Source of the DNA: Desulfitobacterium hafniense DCB-2 | GTDB lineage: Bacteria > Bacillota > Desulfitobacteriia > Desulfitobacteriales > Desulfitobacteriaceae | Assembly: GCF_000021925.1 (NCBI RefSeq) | Contig: NC_011830.1 | Location: 3,073,001 to 3,137,000 of the forward strand | Length of the DNA: 64,000 nucleotides | Direction of reading: 5' to 3' | Shown here: piece by piece, positions 1 through 8,725 of the stretch | How positions within the stretch are numbered: the stretch's first letter is position 1 | Layout: each line of letters starts with the position of its first letter | Program-made: the position numbers and the translations under genes | The notes under the pieces: model-generated | Told to the model about the DNA's origin: nothing | The model's database searches: none | The model's input: only the letters and a program-made list of their open reading frames with translations

Positions 1-260
1 AAACCGCTGAAATGCCAGTTATTATAAACGAAATGCCTGGCCTCCGGATCAACCTTGACCACCTCAGGCATCCTCACCGCCGTGACCGCCCGAATCTTTA
101 CATCCTCAAGCTCATCCTTGCGAGCTGCCAAAGCTTTATCCAAGACAACGGGCTGACCGGTAAAGGAGCCATAATCCACCCAATCCCCTGATTTAACCAC
201 ACTCACAGCTTTTTCCGGCGTAGTCAGCTTCTTTTGATACTCTTCAATTATACTATTCAA
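1..260 (-). CDS. Acyl-CoA:acetate CoA-transferase, N-terminal part (runs off window)
   Basis: About 86 residues are visible and the gene continues past base 1. The translation contains KSGDWVDYG, then PVVLDKALAAR and DVKIRAVTAV, which match the N-terminal domain of the acetyl-CoA hydrolase/transferase family, closest in feel to butyryl-CoA:acetate CoA-transferases. Such enzymes move CoA between short-chain acids without using ATP. The start is a TTG at 258-260, placed 7 bases after a GGAGGGG ribosome site; no ATG fits. It is the last visible gene of the fatty-acid operon, 110 bases after the acetate transporter, so a role in activating an acid by CoA transfer is inferred. The substrate cannot be told from this piece. 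Confidence 0.75.
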   Translation of the reverse strand, partial: MNSIIEEYQKKLTTPEKAVSVVKSGDWVDYGSFTGQPVVLDKALAARKDELEDVKIRAVTAVRMPEVVKVDPEARHFVYNNWHFSG

Positions 261-287
261 ATTCAGCCCCTCCTTATTCTCCCTTAG

Positions 288-307
288 ACAACCAACTGGT
301 TGGTTGT
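288..307. promoter_or_regulatory. 20-bp palindrome, TetR-type operator candidate
   Basis: Arms ACAACCAAC and GTTGGTTGT surround a two-base centre; 9 of 10 pairs match. The length and spacing are like operators of TetR-family acyl-CoA-responsive regulators (inference). It lies 28 bases upstream of the CoA-transferase start, so it could act as an internal operator that separates this gene from the genes before it. No TetR gene is in the window. Confidence 0.5.
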
Positions 308-370
308 TTAAACGCTCCTCCACCCTAATCCAAAATTCTCTATAATTAACGAATGATAACAATAATGGCC

Positions 371-1009
371 TTACATTTTTTTAGCATTTCCAACAGGTGC
401 AGCGGTTTTTTCTTTGACCCAAGGCTTCGTGAGAGGAAGTATCGTTTTACCGTAAGTGGTATTGAGAATTAAGGCCGCCGAGAGATACATGGCCAAAATT
501 CCCGCAAAAAGCAGAGCGTAAGCAGCAAAAGGTTTGAAGGAAGGACTGAGAACTCCCAAATCGAGGAAAGCAACCTGGACAACGGCGATATCAATCAGAA
601 TAACGATCATGGTTAAGACACTTGTCGATTTGAAGTAAGCCGGAGTCCAGAGCACCAGACAAAAGGAAAGAACGATCCAAGCCCAGCCGTCAATGCGGGT
701 ATCCAAGGGTATTGACCATTGTTGCGCCGCAGCAAAATACTTAACAAAAAACTCCAATCCTCCGACCAGCATAAAGAATGCTGAAAAATAAAGGAAAACG
801 TTGCCGCCAAGAATCTGGCCTTCTTTTAACTCAATAGCACCAACAATGACCTGCGTAATAAAACCACCGATCAGCCAGCACCCCAGCAGAGGCATGGCCC
901 CCGCTGTAACCCTGCCGCTCAGCAAAGCGAAAAAAGTAAAGCACGCAACCCCTAAAGCGACCAGACCTGCAGGCGAAGGATTTGCCCATCCTCCATTATT
1001 ATTGGACAT
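371..1009 (-). CDS. GPR1/FUN34/YaaH (SatP) family acetate transporter
   Basis: 212 residues, typical length for this family. The N-terminal NPSPAGL motif is the family signature, and a second conserved stretch KEGQILGGNVFLY follows at about residue 62. Six hydrophobic segments are visible, so it is an inner-membrane protein. Known members carry acetate or succinate with protons. Its place between the ETF:quinone oxidoreductase and a CoA-transferase suggests uptake or release of acetate during acyl-CoA oxidation (inference). The ATG follows GGGGAG with good spacing. Confidence 0.85.
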   Translation of the reverse strand: MSNNNGGWANPSPAGLVALGVACFTFFALLSGRVTAGAMPLLGCWLIGGFITQVIVGAIELKEGQILGGNVFLYFSAFFMLVGGLEFFVKYFAAAQQWSIPLDTRIDGWAWIVLSFCLVLWTPAYFKSTSVLTMIVILIDIAVVQVAFLDLGVLSPSFKPFAAYALLFAGILAMYLSAALILNTTYGKTILPLTKPWVKEKTAAPVGNAKKM

Positions 1010-1029
1010 AATATAATCTCCCCTCTTAC

Positions 1030-1075
1030 TTTTTTGACCTGTTGTCCGTCAAAAAACGCTTTGACGCCCGGTCAA
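1030..1075. repeat. Two adjacent TTGAC...GTCAA inverted repeats
   Basis: 1030-1056 has arms TTTTTTGAC and GTCAAAAAA around 9 bases. 1061-1075 has TTGAC and GTCAA around GCCCG. They fill the gap between the oxidoreductase stop and the transporter ATG. They could be tandem operators, or a weak processing or terminator hairpin inside the operon; the AT-rich outer arms do not make a classical terminator. Confidence 0.4.
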
Positions 1076-3175
1076 TTATTCCGATATTCTTTCGACAAGG
1101 ATCTCTGCAATATCCAATACCTTCACACTCTCCACGGCTTCACGGGCAGCTATGCCGTCGCTGATCATGGTTAAGCAGAACGGGCATCCCGTGCTCACCA
1201 CTTCTGCGCCTGCCGCCATGGCCTCGTCCGTGCGCATCTCATTGATACGTTGGCCCTGATGTTCTTCCAGCCACATTCTTCCGCCGCCGGCACCGCAGCA
1301 AAAACTCTTCTCATGATGACGGGACATTTCGGTAATCCGGAAACCGGCAGCTTGCAGCAAGGTTCTGGGTTCTGTGTAAATCGTGTTATAGCGGCCCAGA
1401 TAACAGGAGTCGTGATAGGTAACGGATTGACTGTTTCCCCCCCTTTCCGAACCACTGCCTGCTTTATGAAGCTTTAATCTACCGGCGGCTAATAGTTCGT
1501 TTAAATATTCGGTATGGTGGAGCACCCGGTAATTCCCGCCAAACTCAGGATATTCGTTCTTAAGGGTATTAAAACAGTGAGGACATTGAGTAACGATGGT
1601 TTTTACCCCGTAGCCATTCATCGTCTCAATATTTTCCTGAGCCAAGGCCTGAAAAAGATATTCATTTCCCAGGCGGCGGGCTGAGTCTCCACAACATTTC
1701 TCCTCACTGCCTAAAATAGCAAAATTAACTTGTGCGGCCTTCAGGAGCTTCACCAAGGCTGCCGAGACCTTCTGATTCCGTGCATCAAAGGATCCTGAAC
1801 AACCTGGAAAGTAAAGAATTTCAGCATCTGGATTTTCTTCTATAGTCGAACATCCTACACTTTGCAAAAAGTCCCCCCGTGAAGACCAGCCGATTCCCCA
1901 GGGATTGCTGTTGTTCTCCATATTGCGGAAAGCCAGCTGAGCCTCAGCGGGAAAACGCGATTCCATAAGCACCAGATTACGGCGCATATCAATGGTTTTA
2001 TCCACATGCTCAACAAAGATCGGACATTGTTCTTCACAGGAACGGCAGGTGGTACAGTCCCAAAGATCATCTTCGGCAATCACATCACCGATGAGAGAGC
2101 GCAAGCCCAACTCTTCTTCACTGGGAACTTGGGCCCCAGTGTCAGCTTCAGCCGCAGCCGCCACCTCATTTCCGGAGCCGGCCACGGCAAGGGCCGGATT
2201 GGCCGCCCGGTAGGTTTTCAGTGCCTGACCCATCTCTTCCAGATAAGCGCCCATATCCTGAATCACCTTTTTGGGGTTAAGGTGTTTGCCGCTTAAATAA
2301 GCCGGACAGTTATCCTGGCATCTACCGCAGCGCAAACAGGCATCCGTATTAAAAAGGGTCTTCCAGCTGAACTCACCCAGCTTGCTTTTGCCATAAGTCT
2401 CCAGGCTCTCATCCTCAAAATCGATATTCTCCGGGATGCCGATGGGGCCATGATGCCGCAAAAACTGATTGGCAGGGGCCAAAAGGATATGGGAAAGCTT
2501 GGAGTAAGGAAAATACCCAAAAAAGACCATCACTAAAATGAAATGGAACCACCAGAGAAAGGCATGAATTCCTTCCAGGGTTGAATTGCTCAAGCCCTTG
2601 AAAAGGGGTGCCATGGCATAGCCGATGAAGGCATACATGCCCCAGGGATCTTCAACTGCCGCCATACGCACAGCCTGAATGACAAAACCGGTGACCAGGA
2701 TCGTAAGGATAAGGGCTAAAACAAAGGCGTCATCCTTTTTATTATCGAGGCGATCCGGACGCTGACCATAACGCCGCCAAATCGCCATCAGACAGCCGAT
2801 AATGGCTAACAGTCCAAAGGCATTGGCGGTTACCTTAATAAAGATATAGAGCCCGCCTTTAAACATATTGATCCCTAAGTCAGCCTGCAAGGCTACAATC
2901 ATCGTGGCAAAGAACAGCAGGGCAAACCCCCAGAACATCAAAAGGTGCATGATTCCCGGAAAAGCATCTTTTAAGATTCTTTTATGTCCTAAGCCATAAA
3001 GAAGGACATCTCCGATTCTTTTGCCGATATTCTGCCTGCGGTTCTCAGGCCGTCCTATCTGCCACAGCTGATAACGCTGATAAAAACCATAGCAGAAAAA
3101 ACCGAGAGCTATGACCAGCATAGGGTAAATCAGCCAGTGATATTCAATATTCCAATAAAGCTCCCGTGTCGCCAT
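1076..3175 (-). CDS. Membrane Fe-S protein, putative ETF:(mena)quinone oxidoreductase
   Basis: 699 residues from the ATG at 3175, which follows AGGAAAGGGG; an upstream in-frame extension of 48 residues is proline- and glycine-rich and has no support. The N-terminal third has about six membrane helices resembling the NarI/cytochrome b-type domain. Then come two 4Fe-4S motifs, CLRCGRCQDNCP and CTTCRSCEEQCP, and two complete CCG domains (FPGC/CCGDSARR/CPHC and DSC/CCGAGGGR/CPFC) as in HdrD. This architecture is the one found beside etfBA in acid-oxidising anaerobes, where it is thought to pass ETF electrons to menaquinone. The next genes upstream are etfA and etfB, which supports that role. Confidence 0.85.
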   Translation of the reverse strand: MATRELYWNIEYHWLIYPMLVIALGFFCYGFYQRYQLWQIGRPENRRQNIGKRIGDVLLYGLGHKRILKDAFPGIMHLLMFWGFALLFFATMIVALQADLGINMFKGGLYIFIKVTANAFGLLAIIGCLMAIWRRYGQRPDRLDNKKDDAFVLALILTILVTGFVIQAVRMAAVEDPWGMYAFIGYAMAPLFKGLSNSTLEGIHAFLWWFHFILVMVFFGYFPYSKLSHILLAPANQFLRHHGPIGIPENIDFEDESLETYGKSKLGEFSWKTLFNTDACLRCGRCQDNCPAYLSGKHLNPKKVIQDMGAYLEEMGQALKTYRAANPALAVAGSGNEVAAAAEADTGAQVPSEEELGLRSLIGDVIAEDDLWDCTTCRSCEEQCPIFVEHVDKTIDMRRNLVLMESRFPAEAQLAFRNMENNSNPWGIGWSSRGDFLQSVGCSTIEENPDAEILYFPGCSGSFDARNQKVSAALVKLLKAAQVNFAILGSEEKCCGDSARRLGNEYLFQALAQENIETMNGYGVKTIVTQCPHCFNTLKNEYPEFGGNYRVLHHTEYLNELLAAGRLKLHKAGSGSERGGNSQSVTYHDSCYLGRYNTIYTEPRTLLQAAGFRITEMSRHHEKSFCCGAGGGRMWLEEHQGQRINEMRTDEAMAAGAEVVSTGCPFCLTMISDGIAAREAVESVKVLDIAEILVERISE

Positions 3176-3340
3176 ATCCCTATTCCCCTTTCCTAATCCC
3201 AGACCTATTTCCCGGAGCGTTCCCTTTGCTCCTTGATCATGGGGGGTGCTGCCCCAGGGCAGCCCCCCTTCTCCAAACAGGACCCTCTTTTGTTTACAGC
3301 GGTGAACTCCCGCATCCACGTTGCCTTAAAAGGGTGCATC

Positions 3341-4330
3341 CTATCCGTTCACTAATTTCTTAAATTCTTCCGTAAGAAGGGGGACGACCTCAAACAAATC
3401 CCCCACGATACCATAGTCGGCCACATTGAAAATAGGCGCTTCAGGGTCTTTATTGACGGCAATGATGACCTTGGATGCTCCCATCCCGGCGATGTGCTGA
3501 ATCGCGCCGCTGATCCCGCAGGCAATATACAAGGTCGGGGCCACAATGCTCCCGGTCTGTCCTACCTGAAACTGGTTGTCTATCCACCCGGAATCCACGG
3601 CCGCCCGGGAAGCTCCTACCGCTCCCCCCACCACATCGGCTAACTCTTCAAGAAGAGCGAAGTTCTCCTTCCCCTTCATGCCCCGGCCGCCGGAGATCAC
3701 AAAATCTGCTTCAGTCAGCGCCGGACGGCTGGTCACCAAATAGGCCACATCTTTGACAATGACTTTAAGATCTTCCGGGTCGATGGTCACCGCTGCTTCG
3801 ATGACCTCGGCTTGTCTGGCTGGATCCGGCTCCGCCACTGGGAAGGATTTAGCTCTTACCGTGGCCAGGCTGGGCCTGCTCACGATTTCCACAAAGCTGT
3901 AAGCGCTGCCCGTATAGACAGGCCGTTTATAAAGAAGGAACTTTTCCGGATCCACTTCAATATCGATAACGTCTGATGCAAGGCCGACTCCTAAGCGTTG
4001 GGCCAGGCGGGGAGCCAAATCTTTGCCCACTGCCGTGTGGCCTAACAGGAAGGCTTGGGGTTCTTTTTCCTGAATGAGCTTAGCCAGTGCGGAAGTATAG
4101 GCCCCGGTCGTATACTGGGCCAACTGGGGGGAGTTCAGTAAGAAGACCTGATCAGCTCCATAACCGGCGGCTTCCTGTGCTAAGCCGGCGATGCCGTCAC
4201 CGGCGATCACCGCCGCCAGAGGTTCTCCCGTCTGGTCGGCAATTTTTCGCCCCTGACTTAATATTTCCAAGGATATTTTGCGAACTTTCCCTTCAGCTTG
4301 TTCGACAAATACCCATATTCCCTTAGGCAT
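3341..4330 (-). CDS. etfA: Electron transfer flavoprotein alpha subunit
   Basis: 329 residues. The C-terminal FAD-binding domain shows GGRGMKGKENF at about residue 216, then SGW and QVGQTG, and SGAIQHIAGM; the usual NKDPEAPIF and DYGIVGD stretches are near the end. It forms a heterodimer with EtfB and takes electrons from the two acyl-CoA dehydrogenases encoded upstream. The ATG at 4330 is 8 bases after AGGAG; the GTG three codons earlier overlaps that site and is unlikely. It lies 31 bases after etfB. Confidence 0.95.
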   Translation of the reverse strand: MPKGIWVFVEQAEGKVRKISLEILSQGRKIADQTGEPLAAVIAGDGIAGLAQEAAGYGADQVFLLNSPQLAQYTTGAYTSALAKLIQEKEPQAFLLGHTAVGKDLAPRLAQRLGVGLASDVIDIEVDPEKFLLYKRPVYTGSAYSFVEIVSRPSLATVRAKSFPVAEPDPARQAEVIEAAVTIDPEDLKVIVKDVAYLVTSRPALTEADFVISGGRGMKGKENFALLEELADVVGGAVGASRAAVDSGWIDNQFQVGQTGSIVAPTLYIACGISGAIQHIAGMGASKVIIAVNKDPEAPIFNVADYGIVGDLFEVVPLLTEEFKKLVNG

Positions 4331-4361
4331 ATAACTCACTCCTAACTGTGTTCATTACTGA

Positions 4362-5135
4362 TTAGAGAACTTTAGCTTCTTCGCGGAGGATTCGTGCTAA
4401 TTCATGGGTGGCTTCTGCCGCTTCACCGGGAAGTATTCTTCCTCCTTGTCTGGGGGTGGGCAAAGTATATTGGGTAACCTTGGCCTGCAGCGCCAAGCCG
4501 GAGGCATCCAGCCCGATGTCACTCAGTTTGAGAGGTGTCAGGGGCTTTTTCTTCGCTTTCATAATGCCGGCTACGGATGGATAACGCACCTCATTGATGC
4601 CCTGAACTACGGTGATCACAGCCGGAAGTGCGACCTCCAGTGTTGCCAGACCGCCGTCGATGACCCGCAGGGCTGTGGCCTGAGTGCCATTAATGTCCAG
4701 CTTGGTGACACTGCTGATGGAAGGAAGCCCCAGCTTCTCAGACATGCGTACGGCTACCTGGGCTGAGCCATGATCGGTGTCCATCACTCCTGCTAAAATG
4801 ATGTCGTAAGGGATGGTCTCGATGGTTTTGGCGAGGATGGCGGCAGCTATGCCTTCATCCACTTCCCCCAGAGCAGGGTCGTTAATGTGAATCGCTTTAT
4901 CGGCGCCCATAGCCAGAGCACTGCGGATGGTCGCGGTGGCCTGATCCCCGCCCAGGGTAATAACGGTTACTTCACCGCCGAATTTCTCTTTCATGCGGAG
5001 CGCTTCTTCAATAGCGTATTCGTCCAAAGGATTGATCACCAGGGTAACACCGTTGGCATCTATTTTTCCTTCACTGTTCAAAACTATTTTAGCTTCTGTA
5101 TCAATCGTTTGCTTAACGCATACCACAATGTTCAT
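4362..5135 (-). CDS. etfB: Electron transfer flavoprotein beta subunit
   Basis: 257 residues, normal length. It begins MNIVVCVKQT and has the ETF beta signature region VAGIMKAKKKPL at about residue 188 and the AMP/FAD-site stretch AGVMDTDHGSAQV. It pairs with EtfA. The ATG follows AGGAGG by 7 bases and lies 27 bases after the upstream acyl-CoA dehydrogenase, so the genes are co-transcribed. Nothing in the sequence shows the extra features of bifurcating Etf systems clearly enough to assign that; the neighbouring quinone oxidoreductase argues for simple electron delivery to the membrane. Confidence 0.95.
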   Translation of the reverse strand: MNIVVCVKQTIDTEAKIVLNSEGKIDANGVTLVINPLDEYAIEEALRMKEKFGGEVTVITLGGDQATATIRSALAMGADKAIHINDPALGEVDEGIAAAILAKTIETIPYDIILAGVMDTDHGSAQVAVRMSEKLGLPSISSVTKLDINGTQATALRVIDGGLATLEVALPAVITVVQGINEVRYPSVAGIMKAKKKPLTPLKLSDIGLDASGLALQAKVTQYTLPTPRQGGRILPGEAAEATHELARILREEAKVL

Positions 5136-5162
5136 AGGGTATCCTCCTACTCTATTTAAGAC

Positions 5163-6305
5163 CTACTCTTTTAAGATATGGCTGCCGATGACGATACGCT
5201 GTACTTCACTGGTGCCTTCATAAATCTCTGTGATCTTGGCATCCCGCATCATCCGCTCTACGGGATACTCACGGGTATATCCATAGCCGCCGTGCATTTG
5301 GACCGCCTGGGTGGTCACCCACATGGCTGTCTCTGAGGCATGAAGCTTAGCCATAGCTGAAGCTTTGGAGACAGGTTTATGCTGGGTGGCCAGATAAGCC
5401 GCTTGATAAACCAATAACCGGGCTGCTTCGATCTGGGTGGCCATATCTGCCAGCTTAAATTGGTTGGCTTGGAATTGTGCGATGGGCTGGCCGAATTGAA
5501 CTCTTTCTTTAGCATATTTCCTGGCTTGCTCATAAGCCCCTTGGGCGATGCCCAAAGCTTGGGAGGCAATGCCGATTCTGCCGAAGTCCAGAGTGACCAT
5601 GGCAATCTTAAATCCTTGTCCTTCCTGACCTAAGAGGTTTTCTCCCGGGACCCTGACATTATCAAAGACCAATTCATAGGTGGCCGAAGAGCGGATCCCC
5701 ATCTTTTTTTCCTTCTTGCCAAAGCTAAAGCCCGGCATACCCTTTTCCAGAATAAAGGCGGCGATGCCCTTATTCCCTTTGCTCTTATCCATCTGGGCCG
5801 TGACCACGTAAGTATCGGCTTCATAGGCGTTGGTGATAAAAATTTTGGTGCCATTGATGATATAATCATCCCCATCCTTAACTGCGGTGGTCCGGGTTCC
5901 GGAAGCATCGGAGCCGGCCATTGGCTCCGTTAAGCCAAATGCTCCCATCTTTTCGCCGCTGGCCAGAGGAACGAGATATTTTTGTTTTTGTTCTTCCGTA
6001 CCAAAGAGGTAAATGGGATTTGCACATAAACTGGAATGAGCGGACACAGTCACCCCGACTGAGGCATCCACCCGTGATAATTCCTCAACCGCGATGGCAT
6101 AGGATAAATAGTCGGCCTCCACACCGCCGTATTTCTCGGGAAAGGTGATCCCCGCCAGGCCCAGTTCCGCCAGTTTATTCCATATCTCACGGGGAAATTC
6201 TTCTTTTTCATCCCGCTCTTCGGCGCCTGCCGCACACTCATTCTCGGCAAAATCCCGCACCATTTTCCTCATCATCACATGGTCTTCACTCAACTCAAAA
6301 ATCAT
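5163..6305 (-). CDS. Acyl-CoA dehydrogenase (short-chain type)
   Basis: 380 residues, standard for short-chain acyl-CoA dehydrogenases. FAD-binding signature FGLTEPMAGSDASG is at about residue 124, QMHGGYGYTREYPVER near 340, and YEGTSEVQRIVI at the C-terminus holds the expected catalytic glutamate. It oxidises an acyl-CoA to the enoyl-CoA and reduces EtfAB. It is one of two paralogues in this operon; the other is at 7207-8376. They differ enough that they are not a recent duplication. The ATG follows GGGGAG. Confidence 0.93.
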   Translation of the reverse strand: MIFELSEDHVMMRKMVRDFAENECAAGAEERDEKEEFPREIWNKLAELGLAGITFPEKYGGVEADYLSYAIAVEELSRVDASVGVTVSAHSSLCANPIYLFGTEEQKQKYLVPLASGEKMGAFGLTEPMAGSDASGTRTTAVKDGDDYIINGTKIFITNAYEADTYVVTAQMDKSKGNKGIAAFILEKGMPGFSFGKKEKKMGIRSSATYELVFDNVRVPGENLLGQEGQGFKIAMVTLDFGRIGIASQALGIAQGAYEQARKYAKERVQFGQPIAQFQANQFKLADMATQIEAARLLVYQAAYLATQHKPVSKASAMAKLHASETAMWVTTQAVQMHGGYGYTREYPVERMMRDAKITEIYEGTSEVQRIVIGSHILKE

Positions 6306-6370
6306 ACGTTTTCGTCTCCCCTCATTTTTTCTGAATATCTCTAACCTTTCATTGAATAGGTGTAGAAACC

Positions 6371-7210
6371 TTAATAAGTGTAGAAACCTCTGCCCGTTTT
6401 TCTGCCCAGCCAGCCTGCCTTGACATATTTTCTCAACAGGGGGCAGGGCCGGTATTTATCGCCAAGCCCTTCATGGAGCACATCACAAATGGCCAGGACC
6501 GTATCTAAACCGATCAGATCCGCCAGAGCCAAAGGACCCATGGGATGATTGGCTCCCAGCTTCATGACATTGTCGATAGCTTCCGGTTTGGCAATGCCCT
6601 CGTTAAGGGTCCATATGGCTTCGTTAATCATCGGAATCAGAATCCGGTTGGCGACGAAGCCCGGGGCATCATTGACTTCCACCGGGGTTTTCCCCATGGC
6701 CACACTCAGGTTCTCGATCTCGGTATACACTTCATCACTGGTTGCCAGGCCGCGGATGATCTCCACAAGCTTCATCACCGGCACCGGATTCATAAAATGC
6801 ATCCCGATCACTTTGTCCGGGCGCTTGGTGCAGGCGCCGATTTCCGTAATCGGCAATGAGGACGTATTGGAAGCCAAGATGGTATGTTCAGGGCAAACCC
6901 TATCCAAAGTTTGGAAAATATCATGTTTAATCGCCATGTTTTCAACTGCCGCTTCGATGACTAAATCAGCCAGAACCCCATCCTGAAGAGAAACACTGGC
7001 CTGAAGCTGCCCGAGGATCTTGGACTTTTCTTCAGCGGTGAGTTTGCCTTTTTCCACACTGCGGTCCAGATTCTTCTCAATTCCTTTCAGACCACGGGCT
7101 ACATATTCCTCCTTGATATCATTTAAGATGACCGTGTACCCTGCCTGAGCCGCTACTTGGGCAATTCCGGAGCCCATTTGCCCCGCTCCGATGATCATAA
7201 TCGTTTTCAT
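6371..7210 (-). CDS. hbd: 3-hydroxybutyryl-CoA dehydrogenase
   Basis: 279 residues. The NAD-binding loop GAGQMGSGIAQ is at residue 8. The dehydrogenase signature lies in HFMNPVPVMKLVEI at about 140, with the conserved SNTSSLPIT before it, and the C-terminal domain ends TGRGFYTY. It interconverts 3-hydroxybutyryl-CoA and acetoacetyl-CoA. Its ATG overlaps the stop of the upstream acyl-CoA dehydrogenase by 4 bases, a sign of translational coupling. No crotonase or thiolase is in the window, so those steps must be encoded elsewhere. Confidence 0.95.
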   Translation of the reverse strand: MKTIMIIGAGQMGSGIAQVAAQAGYTVILNDIKEEYVARGLKGIEKNLDRSVEKGKLTAEEKSKILGQLQASVSLQDGVLADLVIEAAVENMAIKHDIFQTLDRVCPEHTILASNTSSLPITEIGACTKRPDKVIGMHFMNPVPVMKLVEIIRGLATSDEVYTEIENLSVAMGKTPVEVNDAPGFVANRILIPMINEAIWTLNEGIAKPEAIDNVMKLGANHPMGPLALADLIGLDTVLAICDVLHEGLGDKYRPCPLLRKYVKAGWLGRKTGRGFYTY

Positions 7211-8376
7211 AACGTTCTCCTCTCCATGTCATAATTTTTGTTTCTTAAATGTTTAGCAATAACAATCCGCTGAATCTGGTTGGTGCCTTCATAGATTTGA
7301 GTGATTTTGGCATCCCGCAGATAGCGTTCGATGGGATATTCCCGGGTGTAGCCGTAGCCCCCGAAGATCTGCATGGCATCATTGGTCACTTTGACCGCCA
7401 TTTCACTGGCGAATAATTTGGCCATGGAAGCCTCTTTACTATAGGGCACCCCCTCCACCCGCCTGACGGCCGCCTGATAGACCAATAAGCGGGCTGCCTC
7501 CAGTTGGGCGGCCATATCCGCAAGCATGAATTGGATGCCTTGGAAATTCATAATCTCCTGCTTGAATTGAACCCTTTCCTGAGCATAGGCCAGGGCAGCC
7601 TCAAAAGCTGCCTGGGCAATCCCTACCGCCTGGGCCCCAATCCCGATCCGGCCATCGTCAAGCAAGGCCATGGCAATTTTAAACCCTTGCCCCTCTTCTC
7701 CTAATCTGTTCTCCACAGGAACCACCATATCCTCAAAAATCAATTCACGGGTCGATGAACCGTGGAGTCCCATTTTCTTTTCTTTCTTGCCGATGATAAG
7801 ACCGGGAGTATCGGCATCGACAAGAAAAGCCGTAATTCCCCGGGAACCCTTGGTGCGGTCGGTGGAAGCCAGAACTGTATAGATTCCGGCATAGCCGGTG
7901 TTGGAGATAAAGCGTTTGCTGCCGTTGATCACATAGTGGTCGCCGCGGCGCTTGGCGGTGGTGACTAAACTGGAGGCATCGGACCCGGAGTTCGGTTCCG
8001 TGAGGGCAAAGGCTCCCAGCATCTCTCCTTTGGCAAGCTTCGGCAAATACTTCTGTTTTTGTTCTTCATTGCCAAAATAATATATCGGAAAGGTGCCAAG
8101 GGTGGTGTGAACAGCCATAATGACGGCCGTGGAGGCACAGCCCCGGGCGATCTCCTCAAGGGCTAAGGTATAGGAGGTAAAATCGGAGCCGGCCCCTCCA
8201 TACTCCTCCGGAATAGGGATCCCCAGCAGTCCCAGTTCTCGCATCTTATGTACCAAGGCCAAAGGAAACTCATGGGTCTCATCGGTATGAGCCGCCTGGG
8301 GAATGACCTCTTCTTCCACAAAATCTCTGACCATTTTTCGCATCATCTTTTGATCTTCGGTAAGATTAAAGTTCAA
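7207..8376 (-). CDS. Acyl-CoA dehydrogenase, first gene of sigma-54 operon
   Basis: 389 residues from a TTG start at 8376, which is 8 bases after a full AAGGAGGT site; the 15-residue upstream extension MCGCPKRL... has no ribosome site. Conserved AFALTEPNSGSDASS at about residue 126, IFGGYGYTREYPIER near 340 and YEGTNQIQRIVI at the end mark a short-chain acyl-CoA dehydrogenase with the catalytic glutamate. It is the promoter-proximal gene of the operon ending in the CoA-transferase, with about 67 bases of leader after the sigma-54 promoter. Confidence 0.93.
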   Translation of the reverse strand: MNFNLTEDQKMMRKMVRDFVEEEVIPQAAHTDETHEFPLALVHKMRELGLLGIPIPEEYGGAGSDFTSYTLALEEIARGCASTAVIMAVHTTLGTFPIYYFGNEEQKQKYLPKLAKGEMLGAFALTEPNSGSDASSLVTTAKRRGDHYVINGSKRFISNTGYAGIYTVLASTDRTKGSRGITAFLVDADTPGLIIGKKEKKMGLHGSSTRELIFEDMVVPVENRLGEEGQGFKIAMALLDDGRIGIGAQAVGIAQAAFEAALAYAQERVQFKQEIMNFQGIQFMLADMAAQLEAARLLVYQAAVRRVEGVPYSKEASMAKLFASEMAVKVTNDAMQIFGGYGYTREYPIERYLRDAKITQIYEGTNQIQRIVIAKHLRNKNYDMERRTL

Positions 8377-8453
8377 TGAAGGTGACCTCCTTGCCGACAG
8401 TCTCTTTGGGCAGCCGCACAACTATGGGAATATTATAAATTATCTGTTTATTA

Positions 8454-8470
8454 TGCAAATAACGTGCCAA
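8454..8470 (-). promoter_or_regulatory. Sigma-54 (-24/-12) promoter of the acyl-CoA oxidation operon
   Basis: Reading the minus strand, TTGGCACGTTATTTGCA matches the sigma-54 consensus TGGCACG-N4-TTGC at every fixed position. The GG at 8468-8467 and GC at 8456-8455 are 12 bases apart, as required. The predicted start point is near 8443, about 67 bases before the first start codon. The next gene upstream is a sigma-54 activator. Confidence 0.88.
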
Positions 8471-8556
8471 TGTGCGTCAAGTTTTAACCTCATCTCCGGA
8501 AAGCCTTGAATTCATTCAGGTATTTTCGAAATTTTTAAAATATTTCATCTATTTGT

Positions 8557-8581
8557 ACATGTGAACGCAAAGTTCATATGT
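8557..8581. promoter_or_regulatory. Inverted repeat, candidate enhancer for the sigma-54 activator
   Basis: Arms ACATGTGAAC and GTTCATATGT with a 5-base spacer pair at 9 of 10 positions. The centre is about 125 bases upstream of the predicted start point, the usual distance for an activator site. A direct repeat TGTCTTTAAA lies beside it at 8579-8588 and 8603-8612 (24-base period). Confidence 0.5.
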
Positions 8582-8625
8582 CTTTAAAAGCGGACAACAT
8601 TTTGTCTTTAAATCAGCGAGAAATT

Positions 8626-8652
8626 AAAAAAAGGCTGGAATTCCAACCTTTT
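8626..8652 (-). terminator. Rho-independent terminator after the activator gene
   Basis: A nearly perfect hairpin centred on GGAATTCC (8631-8650, one mismatch) is followed on the minus strand by seven T. It lies 75 bases past the stop of the activator and separates it from the operon promoter. Confidence 0.75.
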
Positions 8653-8725
8653 AACTCCCTATGTCTATTAAAAAGGACACTGTCTCCAAAAAACTACAGT
8701 GACTCAAAATCGAGACATCTGTCAA

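Noticed and set aside
3176..3319. 48-residue N-terminal extension of the ETF:quinone oxidoreductase
   Set aside because: The ATG at 3175 has a good ribosome site and begins just before the first membrane helix; the extension is low in hydrophobic structure and unsupported.
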